Of a stretch of DNA of 30,697 nucleotides, positions 8,301 through 16,393 are shown piece after piece. This stretch comes from DASYHS01 sp035998295. Its GTDB lineage: Bacteria; Pseudomonadota; Alphaproteobacteria; Azospirillales; Azospirillaceae. A model generated the notes under the pieces. That model searched no databases. It worked only from the letters and a program-made list of their open reading frames with translations, and was not told the DNA's origin. The position numbers were made by a program, and so were the translations under genes. The DNA is taken from the NCBI RefSeq assembly GCF_035998295.1, contig NZ_DASYHS010000073.1, forward strand, positions 1 to 30,697, written 5' to 3'. How positions within the stretch are numbered: position 1 is the stretch's first letter; every line of letters starts with the position of its first letter.

Positions 8301-8410
8301 CCGAGGTCCGCCCCGACATCGGCGGCCGCGGTCTCGACCGGCGCCTGGGCTTGCCGCGTGGGTTCGGAGGGGGCGCTGCCGCGTTGAATGCGTGCCCTGT
8401 TGGATTTCAT
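5345..8410 (-). CDS. Phosphoenolpyruvate carboxylase family protein, atypical active site
   Basis: 1021 residues; typical PEPC has about 880-950. The family match is clear along the length: ITAHPT (174-179), SWVGYDLDG (278-286), FGSIL-AERTSAK, IQTGYSD (574-580), HGESIGRGAHP (621-631) and SGSRAIKR...IRAIP (743-770). Canonical PEPC adds bicarbonate to PEP to make oxaloacetate. Key motifs differ here: the usual GGDRDGNP is GYDLDGRSD, GYSDSNKD is GYSDAGRY, the mobile HGRGG loop lacks two residues including its Arg, and the TEQGE segment is replaced by SFQGGDG. It may be a paralogue with changed activity. The ATG at 8410 has GGGAG 8 nt upstream; an in-frame ATG lies at 8425. Divergent from the universal stress protein gene. 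Confidence 0.85.
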   Translation of the reverse strand: MKSNRARIQRGSAPSEPTRQAQAPVETAAADVGADLGWPLLDGADAQFEPGPPVGLARLAAELLDELGRLSAGTRDDPFSNPVLRLALDLSRRIEAGTLSYGMLEQLIQHLAAQGFVGRAARLGAYVGEADPERNARRLHGLVRSLAVPDGSQATVPFEDFRTRVEQEAFGIVITAHPTFNLSGELMEILTQLATGRAADGAPLDEAGRAALVRNMAGQVHRPDADLSLLREHALSLTAIGNIQHALRRLYDIVFAVAQEVYPDRWAELNPRMMTVASWVGYDLDGRSDIRWTDTLRKRLIVQATQLRHYQEEVRAIRAMEDWPDEIRHTLDLLESRIALAINELTDEIEVFGADPNERSVHLHIQRIARRMHEGLNLRLIDGALAIDLVDRAIRLAGHERPVPLRHLCVLRAELANYGLGMAHTHVRINSTQLHNAIRKTVGMETAPDDPRYRQSYLAALNALLDGVKPATINFGSILAERTSAKRLFMVVAQMLKYADATTPVRFLIAECESAFTALAALYYAKLFGVADKVDISPLFETEKALEVGSRIVDQLLENPHFRAYVQARGRLCIQTGYSDAGRYLGQTPAAASIERLKMRIARLFPKHGLEGVQLLVFDTHGESIGRGAHPASFADRLSYVSPPRQRAYLADHGIAFKQEVSFQGGDGYLHFVTPTAAFAVVTRILEHVLASPAAAEQDPFYEDPDYITEFFTTVKEFQVSLMRDPNYASLLNTFGTNLLYPSGSRAIKRQSDAPETAEPASASQIRAIPHNAILQQLGLPANTVAGMGEAIDKDPDRFRQLHASSARFRQLMGMVEYGVAVSCPEALDAHVASLDPGLWLRRAAWAPDRPHADELRRLAAFLEEGQLHVRQVKIWRKLFADFCILRDNLAPVAADTPVAPGTADAIRLLHAIRLAIMHEIFRLATRIPQFSSQHNTTHDRVIQRVLHLDVPTAVEQLRKIFPAETDTSSDGDFGEAATYVGDESGNYRQENETIFDPMTGLYELLRRCSGAMVHRIGFFG

Positions 8411-8443
8411 CGAGCCGACTCCCATGCTGCGGTGCAGCGTCGC

Positions 8444-8472
8444 ACGATGCTGCGCAGGCGGGGTGGTGTCAA
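8444..8472 (-). promoter_or_regulatory. Candidate sigma70 promoter of the PEPC-like gene
   Basis: On the minus strand a perfect TTGACA (8472-8467) is followed after 17 bp by CATCGT (8449-8444). The predicted leader to the ATG at 8410 is about 27 nt. The -10 box is poor (three matches), which is common in GC-rich genomes. Confidence 0.4.
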
Positions 8473-8663
8473 CGCGCAATGCGCCGGCGGCCCGGCTGCC
8501 ATTTCGGCCCGATCCCTGGAGGCGGCACGCCGAAAAGATACAGGTGCTTGCGAGGGAGGGAAATCCGGTGAGCCGGCGGTCGGTTCCGGATTGACCTGCG
8601 TCATGGCCGGGACGCGCGGGCGGCCCTAGCCTCCGGACGAGCCGACCGGAAGGGGGTATCGGG

Positions 8664-9527
8664 ATGCTGCGCAAGATATTGCTGCCGTTGTCCGGCAGCC
8701 CGCGCGAGGCGGCGGCGCTGCGCGCCGCATTCGCCCTCGTCCGGACGTTCGGAGCCCATCTGGAGGGGCTGTTCGCCCGGGTCGACCCGCGGGACGCGGT
8801 CCCGTTGCTGGGAGAGGGGATGTCCGGCACGATCGTGGACGACATCATGGGGACGGTCGAGGCCGAGTCGATGCAGGCCGCCCGTGCCGCCCGTGCCGCC
8901 TTCGAGGCGGCCCGCGCAGCGGCCGGCGTGCCCGGCGTCGGTCGCCCGACCGGCGCGGGCGGCGCCTCCGCCCGCTGGACGGAACTCGTCGGCCGTCCCG
9001 ATGAGCTGGCGGCCCGGGAGGCCCGGCTGGCCGACCTGACGGTGTTCGCACAGCCCGCCGTGGCGGCCGACGCCGACTCCACGGTGGTCCTGGAGACGGC
9101 GCTGCTCGGATCGGGCCGGCCGCTGCTGCTCGTTCCGGACGAGCCGCCCGACGTCATCGGTTCGACGGTGGCCATCGCCTGGAACGGCTCCGCGGAAGCG
9201 GCGGCCGCCGTCTTCTCGGCGATGCCGCTCCTCGCGCGCGCGGCCGTGGTCCATGTCCTCACCGCACAGACCAGGGAGACCGCGGCTGACGCCGGCGACG
9301 GCCTCGTCGAGTATCTCGCCTGCCACGGCATCGCGGGCCGCACGACGCATCTGCGCCCTGAAGCCGGGCGGGTCGGCGCAAGCCTCGTCGGGGCCGCCGT
9401 GGAACTCGGCGCCGACCTGCTGGTGATGGGCGGATACGGCCATAGCCGGATGCGGGAAATGATCCTCGGCGGCGTCACCCGCCACGTGATCGGCCACGCG
9501 GGCATTCCGGTGCTGATGGCGCACTGA
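8664..9527 (+). CDS. Tandem-domain universal stress protein (UspA family)
   Basis: 287 residues forming two Usp-like halves. The N-terminal half begins with ILLPLSGSP, has a degenerate nucleotide site, and ends near residue 160 with RPLLLVPDEP. The C-terminal half starts with VAIAWNGSAEAAAAV and ends with the nucleotide-binding loop GGYGHSRMREMILGGVTRHVI (256-276; G-X2-G-X9-G), followed by GIPVLMAH. Such proteins are cytoplasmic, bind ATP or other ligands, and support survival under stress. The ATG at 8664 has a GGAAGGGGG ribosome site. It is divergent from the PEPC-like gene and followed by a cytochrome c gene 109 bp downstream. The specific ligand is not predictable. Confidence 0.88.
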   Translation: MLRKILLPLSGSPREAAALRAAFALVRTFGAHLEGLFARVDPRDAVPLLGEGMSGTIVDDIMGTVEAESMQAARAARAAFEAARAAAGVPGVGRPTGAGGASARWTELVGRPDELAAREARLADLTVFAQPAVAADADSTVVLETALLGSGRPLLLVPDEPPDVIGSTVAIAWNGSAEAAAAVFSAMPLLARAAVVHVLTAQTRETAADAGDGLVEYLACHGIAGRTTHLRPEAGRVGASLVGAAVELGADLLVMGGYGHSRMREMILGGVTRHVIGHAGIPVLMAH

Positions 9528-9636
9528 CCTGCGGGCCCGCCGCCCGTGACGGCCACCGATTGCGGATCTCGGGAGAGCCGGGTACCGTGCGGGAGAAGCC
9601 GGCCATGGCCGGAAGCCGCGCATCGGGGGCCGGTTC

Positions 9637-10017
9637 TTGAGGAAACTCGTTTCGTTCGGTTTGGCCTTCGGCGTCTCGATGGCGGCCTGGGCCGCGCAAG
9701 CCCCGGCCCAGGATGCGGCTTCCGGCGCCGCCACCTTCGCCAGGATGTGCCGGGCCTGCCATGCGTTGGAGCCGGGCAAGAACAAGATGGGGCCGTCGCT
9801 CGCCGGCGTCGTCGGGCGGCGGGCCGGGACCGTCGAAGGCTACGAGTACTCGCAAGCGCTGAAGGAAAGCGGCGTGGTGTGGACCGTCCAGACACTTGCG
9901 CCGTATCTCGCCGATCCCCGCTCCTTCCTTCCCGGCAACAAGATGACTTTCGTGGGCCTGAAGGACGAAGCGCGGATCCGCGACCTCATCGCGCATCTCG
10001 AAGAGAATGCGCGATGA
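9637..10017 (+). CDS. Secreted class I cytochrome c (c2/c550-like)
   Basis: 126 residues with a signal peptide (about 1-25, MRKLVSFGLAFG... to APAQ/DAAS), so the mature protein is periplasmic. The haem site CRACH is at 38-42. The likely axial methionine is Met103 in PGNKMTFVG, a context typical of small soluble electron carriers. The only start consistent with the signal peptide is TTG at 9637, with GGGGG 7 nt upstream; the upstream ATG at 9605 is in another frame. It probably shuttles electrons between the bc1 complex or a dehydrogenase and an oxidase; the partner is not shown by the neighbourhood. It ends 19 bp from the convergent aminopeptidase gene. Confidence 0.9.
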   Translation: MRKLVSFGLAFGVSMAAWAAQAPAQDAASGAATFARMCRACHALEPGKNKMGPSLAGVVGRRAGTVEGYEYSQALKESGVVWTVQTLAPYLADPRSFLPGNKMTFVGLKDEARIRDLIAHLEENAR

Positions 10018-10036
10018 GGTCGGCGCCGGCATCCGC

Positions 10037-12688
10037 TCACCCGGCGAGGCTCTTCGCCGCGATCTCGTAGACGTCGCGCGACAGGCCCGTCCGGGCGGCG
10101 ATGCGCTCGATCTCGGCCCGCATCAGGTCCTGGCGCTGGCGGTCGTATTTGCGCCAGCGGGCGAACATCTTCACCATCCGGGAGGCGACCTGGGGGTTGA
10201 GCGGATCGAGTTCGAGGACCCTGTCGGCGAGGAAACGGTATCCAGCACCGCTCGCGTCGTGGAAACGGACGGGGTTGCCGCCGGCGAAGGAGCCGATCAG
10301 GGCGTAGACCTTGTTCGGATTGCGGATCTGGAAGGCCGGATGAGAGAGCAGGCGCTCGACCCGGTCGAGCGTGTCGGGACGCTTCGACCCCGCCTGGACC
10401 GCGAACCACTTGTCGACGACCAGCGCCTCGTTCTTCCAGCGCCGATAGAACCGCTCCAACGCCTCTTCGCGTTCCGGCGCGTCGGTATCGGCGATCATCG
10501 ACAGCGCCGTGATCGCATCCGTCATCGCGTGAGCGCCGTCGAACTGGCGCAGGCACAGCTCGACCGCCTCCCGGTCGCCGAGCGCCATCAGGTAGGCGAG
10601 GGCCAGGTTCTTCAAGCTGCGCCGTCCGATAGCCGCGGCATCGGTGGAGAAGGGCGCATTCCCGGCGAGCCTGCGGTAGGTGTCGAGCAGCGGCGCCTTC
10701 AGCGCCCCGGCCAGGGAGCGGCGGACGAACTCCCGGGCCCCATGGATCGCGTCGACCTCGATCGGCTCCATCTGCTGGGCGAGATACCCTTCGCCCGGAA
10801 GCACCATGGCCTGGGCCGCGAAGGCCGGGTCGTCCTCGCCGTCGCGCAGAAGACGTCCGAAGGCGTCGGCGAAGCCGGGAGCGAGGGCCAGGGGACGGCC
10901 GTGCTTCACGTCCTCCACGAGGCCGAGCAGCGACCGGGTCGCCAGGGTCTGGCCCGCCTCCCAGCGGTTGAAGGCATCGCCGTCGTGACCCATCAGGAAG
11001 GCGAGGTCCGCATCGGTATAGGACGTCTTCAGCCGCACGGGGGCGGAGAAGCCGCGCAGCAGCGACGGCACCGGCTTTTCCGCGACGTCCTCGAACTCGA
11101 AGACCTGGCGCTCCTCGCGAAGGTCCAGGACGCGGGTCGAGGGCCCGGGGCCGGCCTCGCCCGCGAGGCGCAGCGGAAGGTCCCCGCCCGTGCGTCCGAC
11201 GAGGCCGACCGCGACCGGGATGTGCAGCGGCATCTTCTCGGGTTGGCCTGGCGTCGGCGGCGTCGCCTGCCGCAATTCCAGCCGGTAGCGCCGCGCGCCG
11301 GCGTCCCAGTGCCCCGATGCCTCGACGACCGGCGTCCCGGCCTGGGAGTACCAGCGCCGGAACCGGCCGAGATCGACGCCCGACGCGTCCTCCATCGCGG
11401 CGACGAAGTCCTCGCAGGTCACGGCCCGGCCGTCGTGCCGGGCGAAGTACAGGTCCATGCCCTTGCGGAACCCCTCGGGCCCGAGCAGCGTGTGTATCAT
11501 GCGCACGACCTCGGCCCCTTTCTCGTAGACCGTCGTCGTGTAGAAGTTGTTGATCTCGATGTAGGATTCGGGCCGGACCGGGTGCGCCATCGGTCCCGCG
11601 TCCTCCGGGAACTGCGCCGCGCGCAGGCGCTGGACGTCGGAGATCCGCTTCACCGGACGGGAATGCATGTCCGACGAGAACTCCTGGTCCCGGAACACGG
11701 TCAGCCCTTCCTTCAGGCTGAGCTGGAACCAGTCCCGGCAGGTGACGCGGTTGCCGGTCCAGTTGTGGAAATACTCGTGCGCGACGACCGTCTCCACGCC
11801 GAGGAAATCCGCATCGGTCGCGGTCTCCGGGCGCGCCAGCACGTATTTCGTATTGAAGATGTTGAGGCCCTTGTTCTCCATCGCCCCCATGTTGAAGTCG
11901 CCGACGGCGACGATCATGAAGACGTCCAAGTCGTATTCGAGGCCGTAGACGTCCTCGTCCCACTTCATGGACCGCTTCAGGCTGTCGAGGGCGTGGCCGA
12001 CCTTGTCCTCGTTGCCATGCTCGACATAGATGCGCAGGTCCACCGGCCTGCCGGAGCGGGTGACGAAACGGTCGCGGACTTCCGCGAGATCGCCCGCGAC
12101 GAGGGCGAACAGATAGCTCGGCTTGGGGAACGGGTCTTCCCACACGGCCCGGTGCAGCCCGTCCGGCAGGTCCTCACGTTCGATCAGGTTCCCGTTCGAC
12201 AGCAGGACCGGACAGCGGGCGCGGTCGGCCACGATCGTCGTCCGGTAGCGCGCCATCACGTCGGGGCGATCGGGGAACCAGGTGATCTTGCGAAATCCTT
12301 CGGCCTCGCACTGCGTGCAGAACATGCCGCCCGAGACGTAGAGCCCCTCCAGCGACGTATTCTCCCGCGGGTTCAGTTCGCTCACGGTTTCGATCGTGAA
12401 CGGCCGGTCCGGGACCTCGGGCAGGGTGAGGCTCTCGGAGCCGAGTGCGTAGGCGGAGGGGGCGAGGGCGCGGCCGTCGAGGGAGATCGAGACGAGCAGG
12501 AGATCCTGGCCGTCCAGAACGAGCGGGTGGCTGCCGGCGGCCGCGGCGGGATTGGGCCTGACGGCGAGGCGCGAGCGCACGGTCGTGAGTTCCTCGCCGA
12601 GCTTCACTTCCACGTCGATCTCGTCGACCAGGAAAGGCGGAGGCGCATAGTCCTGGAGGAGAATGGCTCGGGGGGTGCTCTTGTCCAT
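10037..12688 (-). CDS. pepN: Aminopeptidase N (M1 family zinc metallopeptidase)
   Basis: 883 residues, the usual size of bacterial PepN. The substrate-anchoring motif GAMEN is at 268-272. The zinc site is HEYFH at 304-308 (His304, Glu305, His308), with Glu327 in LSLKEGL as third ligand. The N-terminal part has the typical GLYVSGGMFCTQCEAEGFRKITWFPDRPD layout, and the helical C-terminal half ends normally. It removes N-terminal residues from peptides in the cytoplasm. No signal peptide is present. The ATG at 12688 fits the family N-terminus (residues 1-16 resemble the E. coli start), though only a weak GAGAG precedes it. It stands alone on the minus strand, divergent from the unknown gene at 12870. 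Confidence 0.96.
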   Translation of the reverse strand: MDKSTPRAILLQDYAPPPFLVDEIDVEVKLGEELTTVRSRLAVRPNPAAAAGSHPLVLDGQDLLLVSISLDGRALAPSAYALGSESLTLPEVPDRPFTIETVSELNPRENTSLEGLYVSGGMFCTQCEAEGFRKITWFPDRPDVMARYRTTIVADRARCPVLLSNGNLIEREDLPDGLHRAVWEDPFPKPSYLFALVAGDLAEVRDRFVTRSGRPVDLRIYVEHGNEDKVGHALDSLKRSMKWDEDVYGLEYDLDVFMIVAVGDFNMGAMENKGLNIFNTKYVLARPETATDADFLGVETVVAHEYFHNWTGNRVTCRDWFQLSLKEGLTVFRDQEFSSDMHSRPVKRISDVQRLRAAQFPEDAGPMAHPVRPESYIEINNFYTTTVYEKGAEVVRMIHTLLGPEGFRKGMDLYFARHDGRAVTCEDFVAAMEDASGVDLGRFRRWYSQAGTPVVEASGHWDAGARRYRLELRQATPPTPGQPEKMPLHIPVAVGLVGRTGGDLPLRLAGEAGPGPSTRVLDLREERQVFEFEDVAEKPVPSLLRGFSAPVRLKTSYTDADLAFLMGHDGDAFNRWEAGQTLATRSLLGLVEDVKHGRPLALAPGFADAFGRLLRDGEDDPAFAAQAMVLPGEGYLAQQMEPIEVDAIHGAREFVRRSLAGALKAPLLDTYRRLAGNAPFSTDAAAIGRRSLKNLALAYLMALGDREAVELCLRQFDGAHAMTDAITALSMIADTDAPEREEALERFYRRWKNEALVVDKWFAVQAGSKRPDTLDRVERLLSHPAFQIRNPNKVYALIGSFAGGNPVRFHDASGAGYRFLADRVLELDPLNPQVASRMVKMFARWRKYDRQRQDLMRAEIERIAARTGLSRDVYEIAAKSLAG

Positions 12689-12869
12689 CGCTCTCGTTCC
12701 GGTGCAGGGGCAGGTGACGGGGTGCGGGTGACGGGGATTTCGCGGTTGGGCGGCCTGCGCGCAACAATCGTTACGCTTTGCCGAAAACCCGCTGCAAATG
12801 CGGCTCGGCGGAGCGTATCATATAAGCCGAACAGATCGGATCGTCAGTCGGGTGCAGCGTCTTTCCGGC

Positions 12870-13895
12870 ATGAATACAGAGCAAGGGGCCTCCCCAACCG
12901 AAGGGCGAGACAACGTGGACGTGCGCGAGGAGAGGGGCGGCGAAGCGATGCTCCCGGGCGACGACCGGAGCCGGATGTTCGTGTTCGAACACAAGCTCTT
13001 TTCGGTGGACGGCGGCTATTTCGCGATCCAGAAGTCGACCGGCGAGGCGGCCTTCCACGTCCCCCTGGGAGAGCTGAAGGGCGCCATCCCGCTCTCGACG
13101 CTACGGTACGAGTTCCGCCTTCAGGAGAACTCCGTGGACGGGCGTCTTCTCGACGTCGTCGAGAAGAGCCTGCGCTACGTCAAGGAGATCCGCCCCTACG
13201 ACTCGATCCCCCACGAACTGCTGGACGGCCGTGCGTCCTGGTCGGTGGAGGAGCGGCACCGCCAGATCGCGCGGAACCGGATGTCGCTTCATCTGGTCTC
13301 GTGGATGAGCGGCGGCGAGGCGTCCGTGAGCGACACCGCCAAGCTGGCGCAGATCGCCGAGGACCAGCAGACCAAGCAGCGGGTCCAGGAGGCCTTCACC
13401 CGGATGGCCGAGAAACTCGGCCTGGGCAAGGATCGTCGCCAGGACGTCGTCGACATGATCGAGAGCATCGCCCGCGAGCTGTCGTACATCGAAGCCCTGC
13501 GCGAACGCTTCGGCCGGGTGCGCTATGTCAGCTCCCAGCTCAACGTCCTCGGCAACCTCTACCGGCGAGACACCGGCATCCGCAACGACATCTTCAGGAT
13601 GCAGGTCCTGATCAAGCCGCCGGTCACCAATTTCGACACGATGTTCGGCCAGGTCGACGCCCAGACCGGCGAAGTCCTTTCCGTGGTGAAGAACCTGCAG
13701 GCCCAGATCCGCTTCATCCGGAACACCCGTGACGAGCTTCACCACCGGCTGATGCTCTGGGACGACATCATCGTCCAGTGGGACGCCGCCACGGTCGAGC
13801 GCTCGGCCGAGATCGAGATCCTCCTGAAGGAGACCTACCGGTTCCTGGCGCGCCACTTCAGCCAGGCGTCGGAGTGGCCGCTGACGAACCGCTGA
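12870..13895 (+). CDS. Conserved-looking soluble protein of unknown function
   Basis: 341 residues from the ATG at 12870; other in-frame starts are at 12798 and 12948, and the last follows a purine-rich GGAGAGGGG stretch. No signal peptide, membrane segment or familiar motif is visible. The well-composed part begins at MFVFEHKLFSVDGGYFAIQK, a beta-rich opening. Next comes a mixed region with PYDSIPHELLDG and SLHLVSWMSGG. The rest is a long, strongly helical part (about 190-341), rich in Gln, Glu and Arg with coiled-coil character and several Trp near its end. The codon use is like that of neighbouring real genes. It ends 6 bp from the convergent suf operon. I cannot name a family. Confidence 0.75.
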   Translation: MNTEQGASPTEGRDNVDVREERGGEAMLPGDDRSRMFVFEHKLFSVDGGYFAIQKSTGEAAFHVPLGELKGAIPLSTLRYEFRLQENSVDGRLLDVVEKSLRYVKEIRPYDSIPHELLDGRASWSVEERHRQIARNRMSLHLVSWMSGGEASVSDTAKLAQIAEDQQTKQRVQEAFTRMAEKLGLGKDRRQDVVDMIESIARELSYIEALRERFGRVRYVSSQLNVLGNLYRRDTGIRNDIFRMQVLIKPPVTNFDTMFGQVDAQTGEVLSVVKNLQAQIRFIRNTRDELHHRLMLWDDIIVQWDAATVERSAEIEILLKETYRFLARHFSQASEWPLTNR

Positions 13896-13901
13896 GGACC
13901 C

Positions 13902-14243
13902 TCAGACCGAGAAGCTCTCGCCGCAGCCGCAGCGGGCCTTCTCGTTCGGGTTGCGGAATACGAAGCCGGACTGGATCTTGTCCTCGACGTAGTCGATCTC
14001 GGTGCCGATCAGGAACATCGTCGCGGCCGGATCGATCAGGATCCGTACGCCCTTGTCCTCGACCACCTCCTCGAACTTCTTCACGTCCTTGGCGTATTCC
14101 ACCGTATAGCTCATGCCCGAGCATCCGCGGGCACGCAGGCCGATGCGCAACCCGATGGCACCGTCTTCCGCTTTCGTCATCAGCGACTTGACGCGGTCGG
14201 CGGCCGCGTCGGTGATGCTCATCACCGTCTTGGTCTGGTTCAT
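13902..14243 (-). CDS. sufA: SufA/IscA-type iron-sulfur carrier (HesB family)
   Basis: 113 residues, normal for A-type carriers. The three conserved cysteines are present: Cys41 in RARGCSGM, and Cys105 and Cys107 in RCGCGESFSV at the C-terminus. These hold an Fe-S cluster or iron at the dimer interface, and the protein passes clusters from the SufBCD scaffold to target proteins. The ATG at 14243 is preceded by GGAGG. It is the last gene of the suf operon, 14 bp after sufT. It could equally be called an ErpA/IscA paralogue; the operon context favours SufA. Confidence 0.93.
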   Translation of the reverse strand: MNQTKTVMSITDAAADRVKSLMTKAEDGAIGLRIGLRARGCSGMSYTVEYAKDVKKFEEVVEDKGVRILIDPAATMFLIGTEIDYVEDKIQSGFVFRNPNEKARCGCGESFSV

Positions 14244-14257
14244 TCGATCCTCCGGCA

Positions 14258-14632
14258 TCAGAACATGTTCAACTCGACCCTGGCTTCCTCGGACATCATG
14301 CCGGGATGCCAGGTTGGTTCCCACACCAGTTCGACCTTGCAGGCCTGAACGCCCTCGACACCTTCGACGGCCTGCCGCACCCACATCGGCAGCTCGTCGG
14401 CGACGGGGCAGGCCGGGGCGGTGACGGTCATGTCGATGTCGACCGCGCCGTCGGGGTCCACATCGAGCTTGTAGATGAGACCGAGTTCCCAGATGTCCAC
14501 CGGGATCTCGGGGTCGTACACCGTCTTCAGCGCGGTGACGATCTTGTCGCGCAGACCGTCCGCCTGAGCCGCACCGGCCGTGCTCTCCTGATCGACCTGC
14601 GCGGTCCGCTCGTTGGTCAGATCATCGGGCAT
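14258..14632 (-). CDS. sufT: SufT, MIP18/DUF59 family Fe-S maturation factor
   Basis: 124 residues from the ATG at 14632. The core DUF59 domain (about 27-115) contains VYDPEIPVDIWELGLIY and the conserved Cys75 in VTAPACP. The first 25 residues are polar and probably flexible. SufT proteins assist maturation of Fe-S proteins in the SUF pathway, under high Fe-S demand in other bacteria. GAGGAG lies 8 nt before the chosen start. An alternative ATG at 14653 forms an ATGA overlap with the sufU stop, so translational coupling is also possible; seven residues separate the two. It lies between sufU and sufA. Confidence 0.92.
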   Translation of the reverse strand: MPDDLTNERTAQVDQESTAGAAQADGLRDKIVTALKTVYDPEIPVDIWELGLIYKLDVDPDGAVDIDMTVTAPACPVADELPMWVRQAVEGVEGVQACKVELVWEPTWHPGMMSEEARVELNMF

Positions 14633-14649
14633 ATCCGCAGTCTCCTCGA

Positions 14650-15114
14650 TCATTCCGTTGACGCGCGTCCATCGCCGGCCAGGGCCGAATTCATCGTGTG
14701 CCAAGCGAGCGTCGCGCATTTGACGCGCATCGGGAACTGGCGGACGCCCGACATCACTTCGAGGCGCTCCGCGTCCTCCGCATCGATCCCGGCGCCGGCG
14801 GCCGGTTCATCCGAGGTGCAGATCCGGTGAAAATGCTCGAACAGCACCTTAGCCTCGGCCACGGTGCGGCCATGGACCATCTCCGTCATCAGGGAGGCCG
14901 AAGCTTGGCTGATGGCGCAGCCCCGCCCCTCGAACGCGGCGTCCTCGATCCTTCCATCCGGCGACAGCTTCAGGTACACCGCGACCCGGTCGCCGCACAT
15001 CGGGTTGTCGCCACGCGCCTCGTGGGTCGCATCGGCGGGGTGGCGATGGTTACGGGGCGTCCTGCCGTGGTCCAGGATCACTTCCTGGTAGAGGTCTCGC
15101 AACTCCTCGCGCAT
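14650..15114 (-). CDS. sufU: SufU-type sulfur-transfer/scaffold protein
   Basis: 154 residues of the IscU/NifU N-terminal fold. Conserved ligands are Cys40 in NPMCGDRV, Cys66 in GRGCAISQAS and Cys133 in VKCATLAWHT. The spacer between the second and third cysteines, about 20 residues longer than in IscU, is the SufU feature. In Gram-positive bacteria SufU is a zinc protein that takes persulfide sulfur from SufS; the same role is inferred here. The start codon overlaps the sufS stop by one base (TGATG), so translation is likely coupled. No SufE is visible in the operon, consistent with SufU as partner of SufS. Confidence 0.93.
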   Translation of the reverse strand: MREELRDLYQEVILDHGRTPRNHRHPADATHEARGDNPMCGDRVAVYLKLSPDGRIEDAAFEGRGCAISQASASLMTEMVHGRTVAEAKVLFEHFHRICTSDEPAAGAGIDAEDAERLEVMSGVRQFPMRVKCATLAWHTMNSALAGDGRASTE

Positions 15115-16376
15115 CAGCCGAAGATCTCCTGTGCGCGCTGCAGCGCCGAAGCGAGGGCATCGACCTCCTCACGGGTGTTGTACAGCCCGAAGGACGCCCG
15201 CGCGGTCCCGGCCACGCCGAAGCGCTCCATGAGCGGCTGGGCGCAGTGATGGCCGGCGCGCACGGCGACCCCGGCCCGGTCGACGATCGTCCCGATGTCG
15301 TGGGGGTGGATGTCGCCCAGCGTGAAGCTGACGATGCTGGCCTTCTCCGCCGAGGTCCCGATGATCCGCAGGCCATCGACCTCGCCCAGGCGTTGCGTCG
15401 CGTAGTCGAGCAGGTCGCGCTCATGGGCGCGGATGTTCTCGAGCCCGAGCGCGTTCACGTAGTCGATGGCGGCTGCGAAGCCCACGGCCTCGATGATCGC
15501 GGGCGTTCCCGCCTCGAAGCGCTGGGGAATGCCTTTGTACACCGTCTCCTCGAAGGTGACGGACGAGATCATGTCGCCGCCGCCCTGGTACGGGGGCATC
15601 TCCGACAGGAGTTCGGCCTTGCCGTACAGGACGCCGATACCGGTCGGCCCGTAGAGCTTGTGGCTGGAGAAGACCAGGAAGTCGCAATCGAGGGCCTGGA
15701 CGTCGACGCCGAGATGCGTGACCGCCTGGCAGGCATCCACAAGGACGGGAATGCCGCGGTCGTGGGCCAGCCGGATCACCTCGGCGATCGGGGTCACGAT
15801 GCCGATGGAATTCGACATGTGGGTCATCGCGACGAGCTTGGTCCGCTCGCTCAGGAGCTTCTCGTACTCCTCCAGCATCAGGCTGCCGTCGTCGGCGACC
15901 GGCACGACCTTCAGGACGATGCCCTTCTCCTGCCGGAGCATCTGCCAGGGCACGATGTTCGCATGGTGCTCGAGCCAGGAGATGACGACCTCGTCGCCCT
16001 CCGACAGGTTGGTGCGGCCCCAGCTCGAGGCGACGAGGTTGATCGCCTCGGTAGCGCCCCGGGTGAAGACGATCTCGCGGTCCTCGCGGGCGTTGATGAA
16101 GCGCTGCACCGTGCCGCGTGCCGCCTCGAAGCGCTTCGTCGCCGCGGAGGAGAGCCAATGCACGCCGCGATGGACGTTGGCATATTCCTCGGTCATCAGC
16201 TTCGTCATCGCGTCGATGACGGCTTTCGGCTTCTGCGCGCTCGCGGCGTTGTCGAGATAGACCAGCGGATGGTTGTAGATGCTGCGCTGGAGAATCGGGA
16301 AGTCCTTGCGCACCTCGCGGACGTCGTAGCCCGTCGTCGCGGCATGCACGGACTGGATCGTGCCCATTTCATTCAT
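15114..16376 (-). CDS. sufS: Cysteine desulfurase SufS
   Basis: 420 residues, a class V PLP-dependent aminotransferase of the group II (SufS/CsdA) type. Lys240 in SSHKLYGPTG binds PLP. Cys378 in RAGHHCAQPLM is the catalytic nucleophile that carries the persulfide. His136/His137 (LEHHANIVPW) and RFEAGTP are also typical. It releases sulfur from cysteine, giving alanine, and hands it to SufU. The ATG at 16376 has GGAGGAAG upstream and gives the standard N-terminus (YDVREVRKDFPIL). The 17-bp gap from sufD and the one-base overlap with sufU mark a compact operon. The open frame continues upstream to 16871 but only antisense to codons of sufD. Confidence 0.97.
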   Translation of the reverse strand: MNEMGTIQSVHAATTGYDVREVRKDFPILQRSIYNHPLVYLDNAASAQKPKAVIDAMTKLMTEEYANVHRGVHWLSSAATKRFEAARGTVQRFINAREDREIVFTRGATEAINLVASSWGRTNLSEGDEVVISWLEHHANIVPWQMLRQEKGIVLKVVPVADDGSLMLEEYEKLLSERTKLVAMTHMSNSIGIVTPIAEVIRLAHDRGIPVLVDACQAVTHLGVDVQALDCDFLVFSSHKLYGPTGIGVLYGKAELLSEMPPYQGGGDMISSVTFEETVYKGIPQRFEAGTPAIIEAVGFAAAIDYVNALGLENIRAHERDLLDYATQRLGEVDGLRIIGTSAEKASIVSFTLGDIHPHDIGTIVDRAGVAVRAGHHCAQPLMERFGVAGTARASFGLYNTREEVDALASALQRAQEIFG

Positions 16377-16393
16377 CTCGCGCTCTTCCTCCC

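Noticed and set aside
8411..9895. Upstream extension of the PEPC-like frame to 9895
   Set aside because: It would cover the universal stress protein and part of the cytochrome gene on the opposite strand. The ribosome site and family start are at 8410.
10007..13732. 1241-codon open frame on the plus strand
   Set aside because: It runs antisense to pepN, whose zinc-site motifs are intact, and crosses into the gene at 12870 in another frame. Its composition (Arg, Gly, Val, His, Asp-rich) is that of an antisense shadow in GC-rich DNA.
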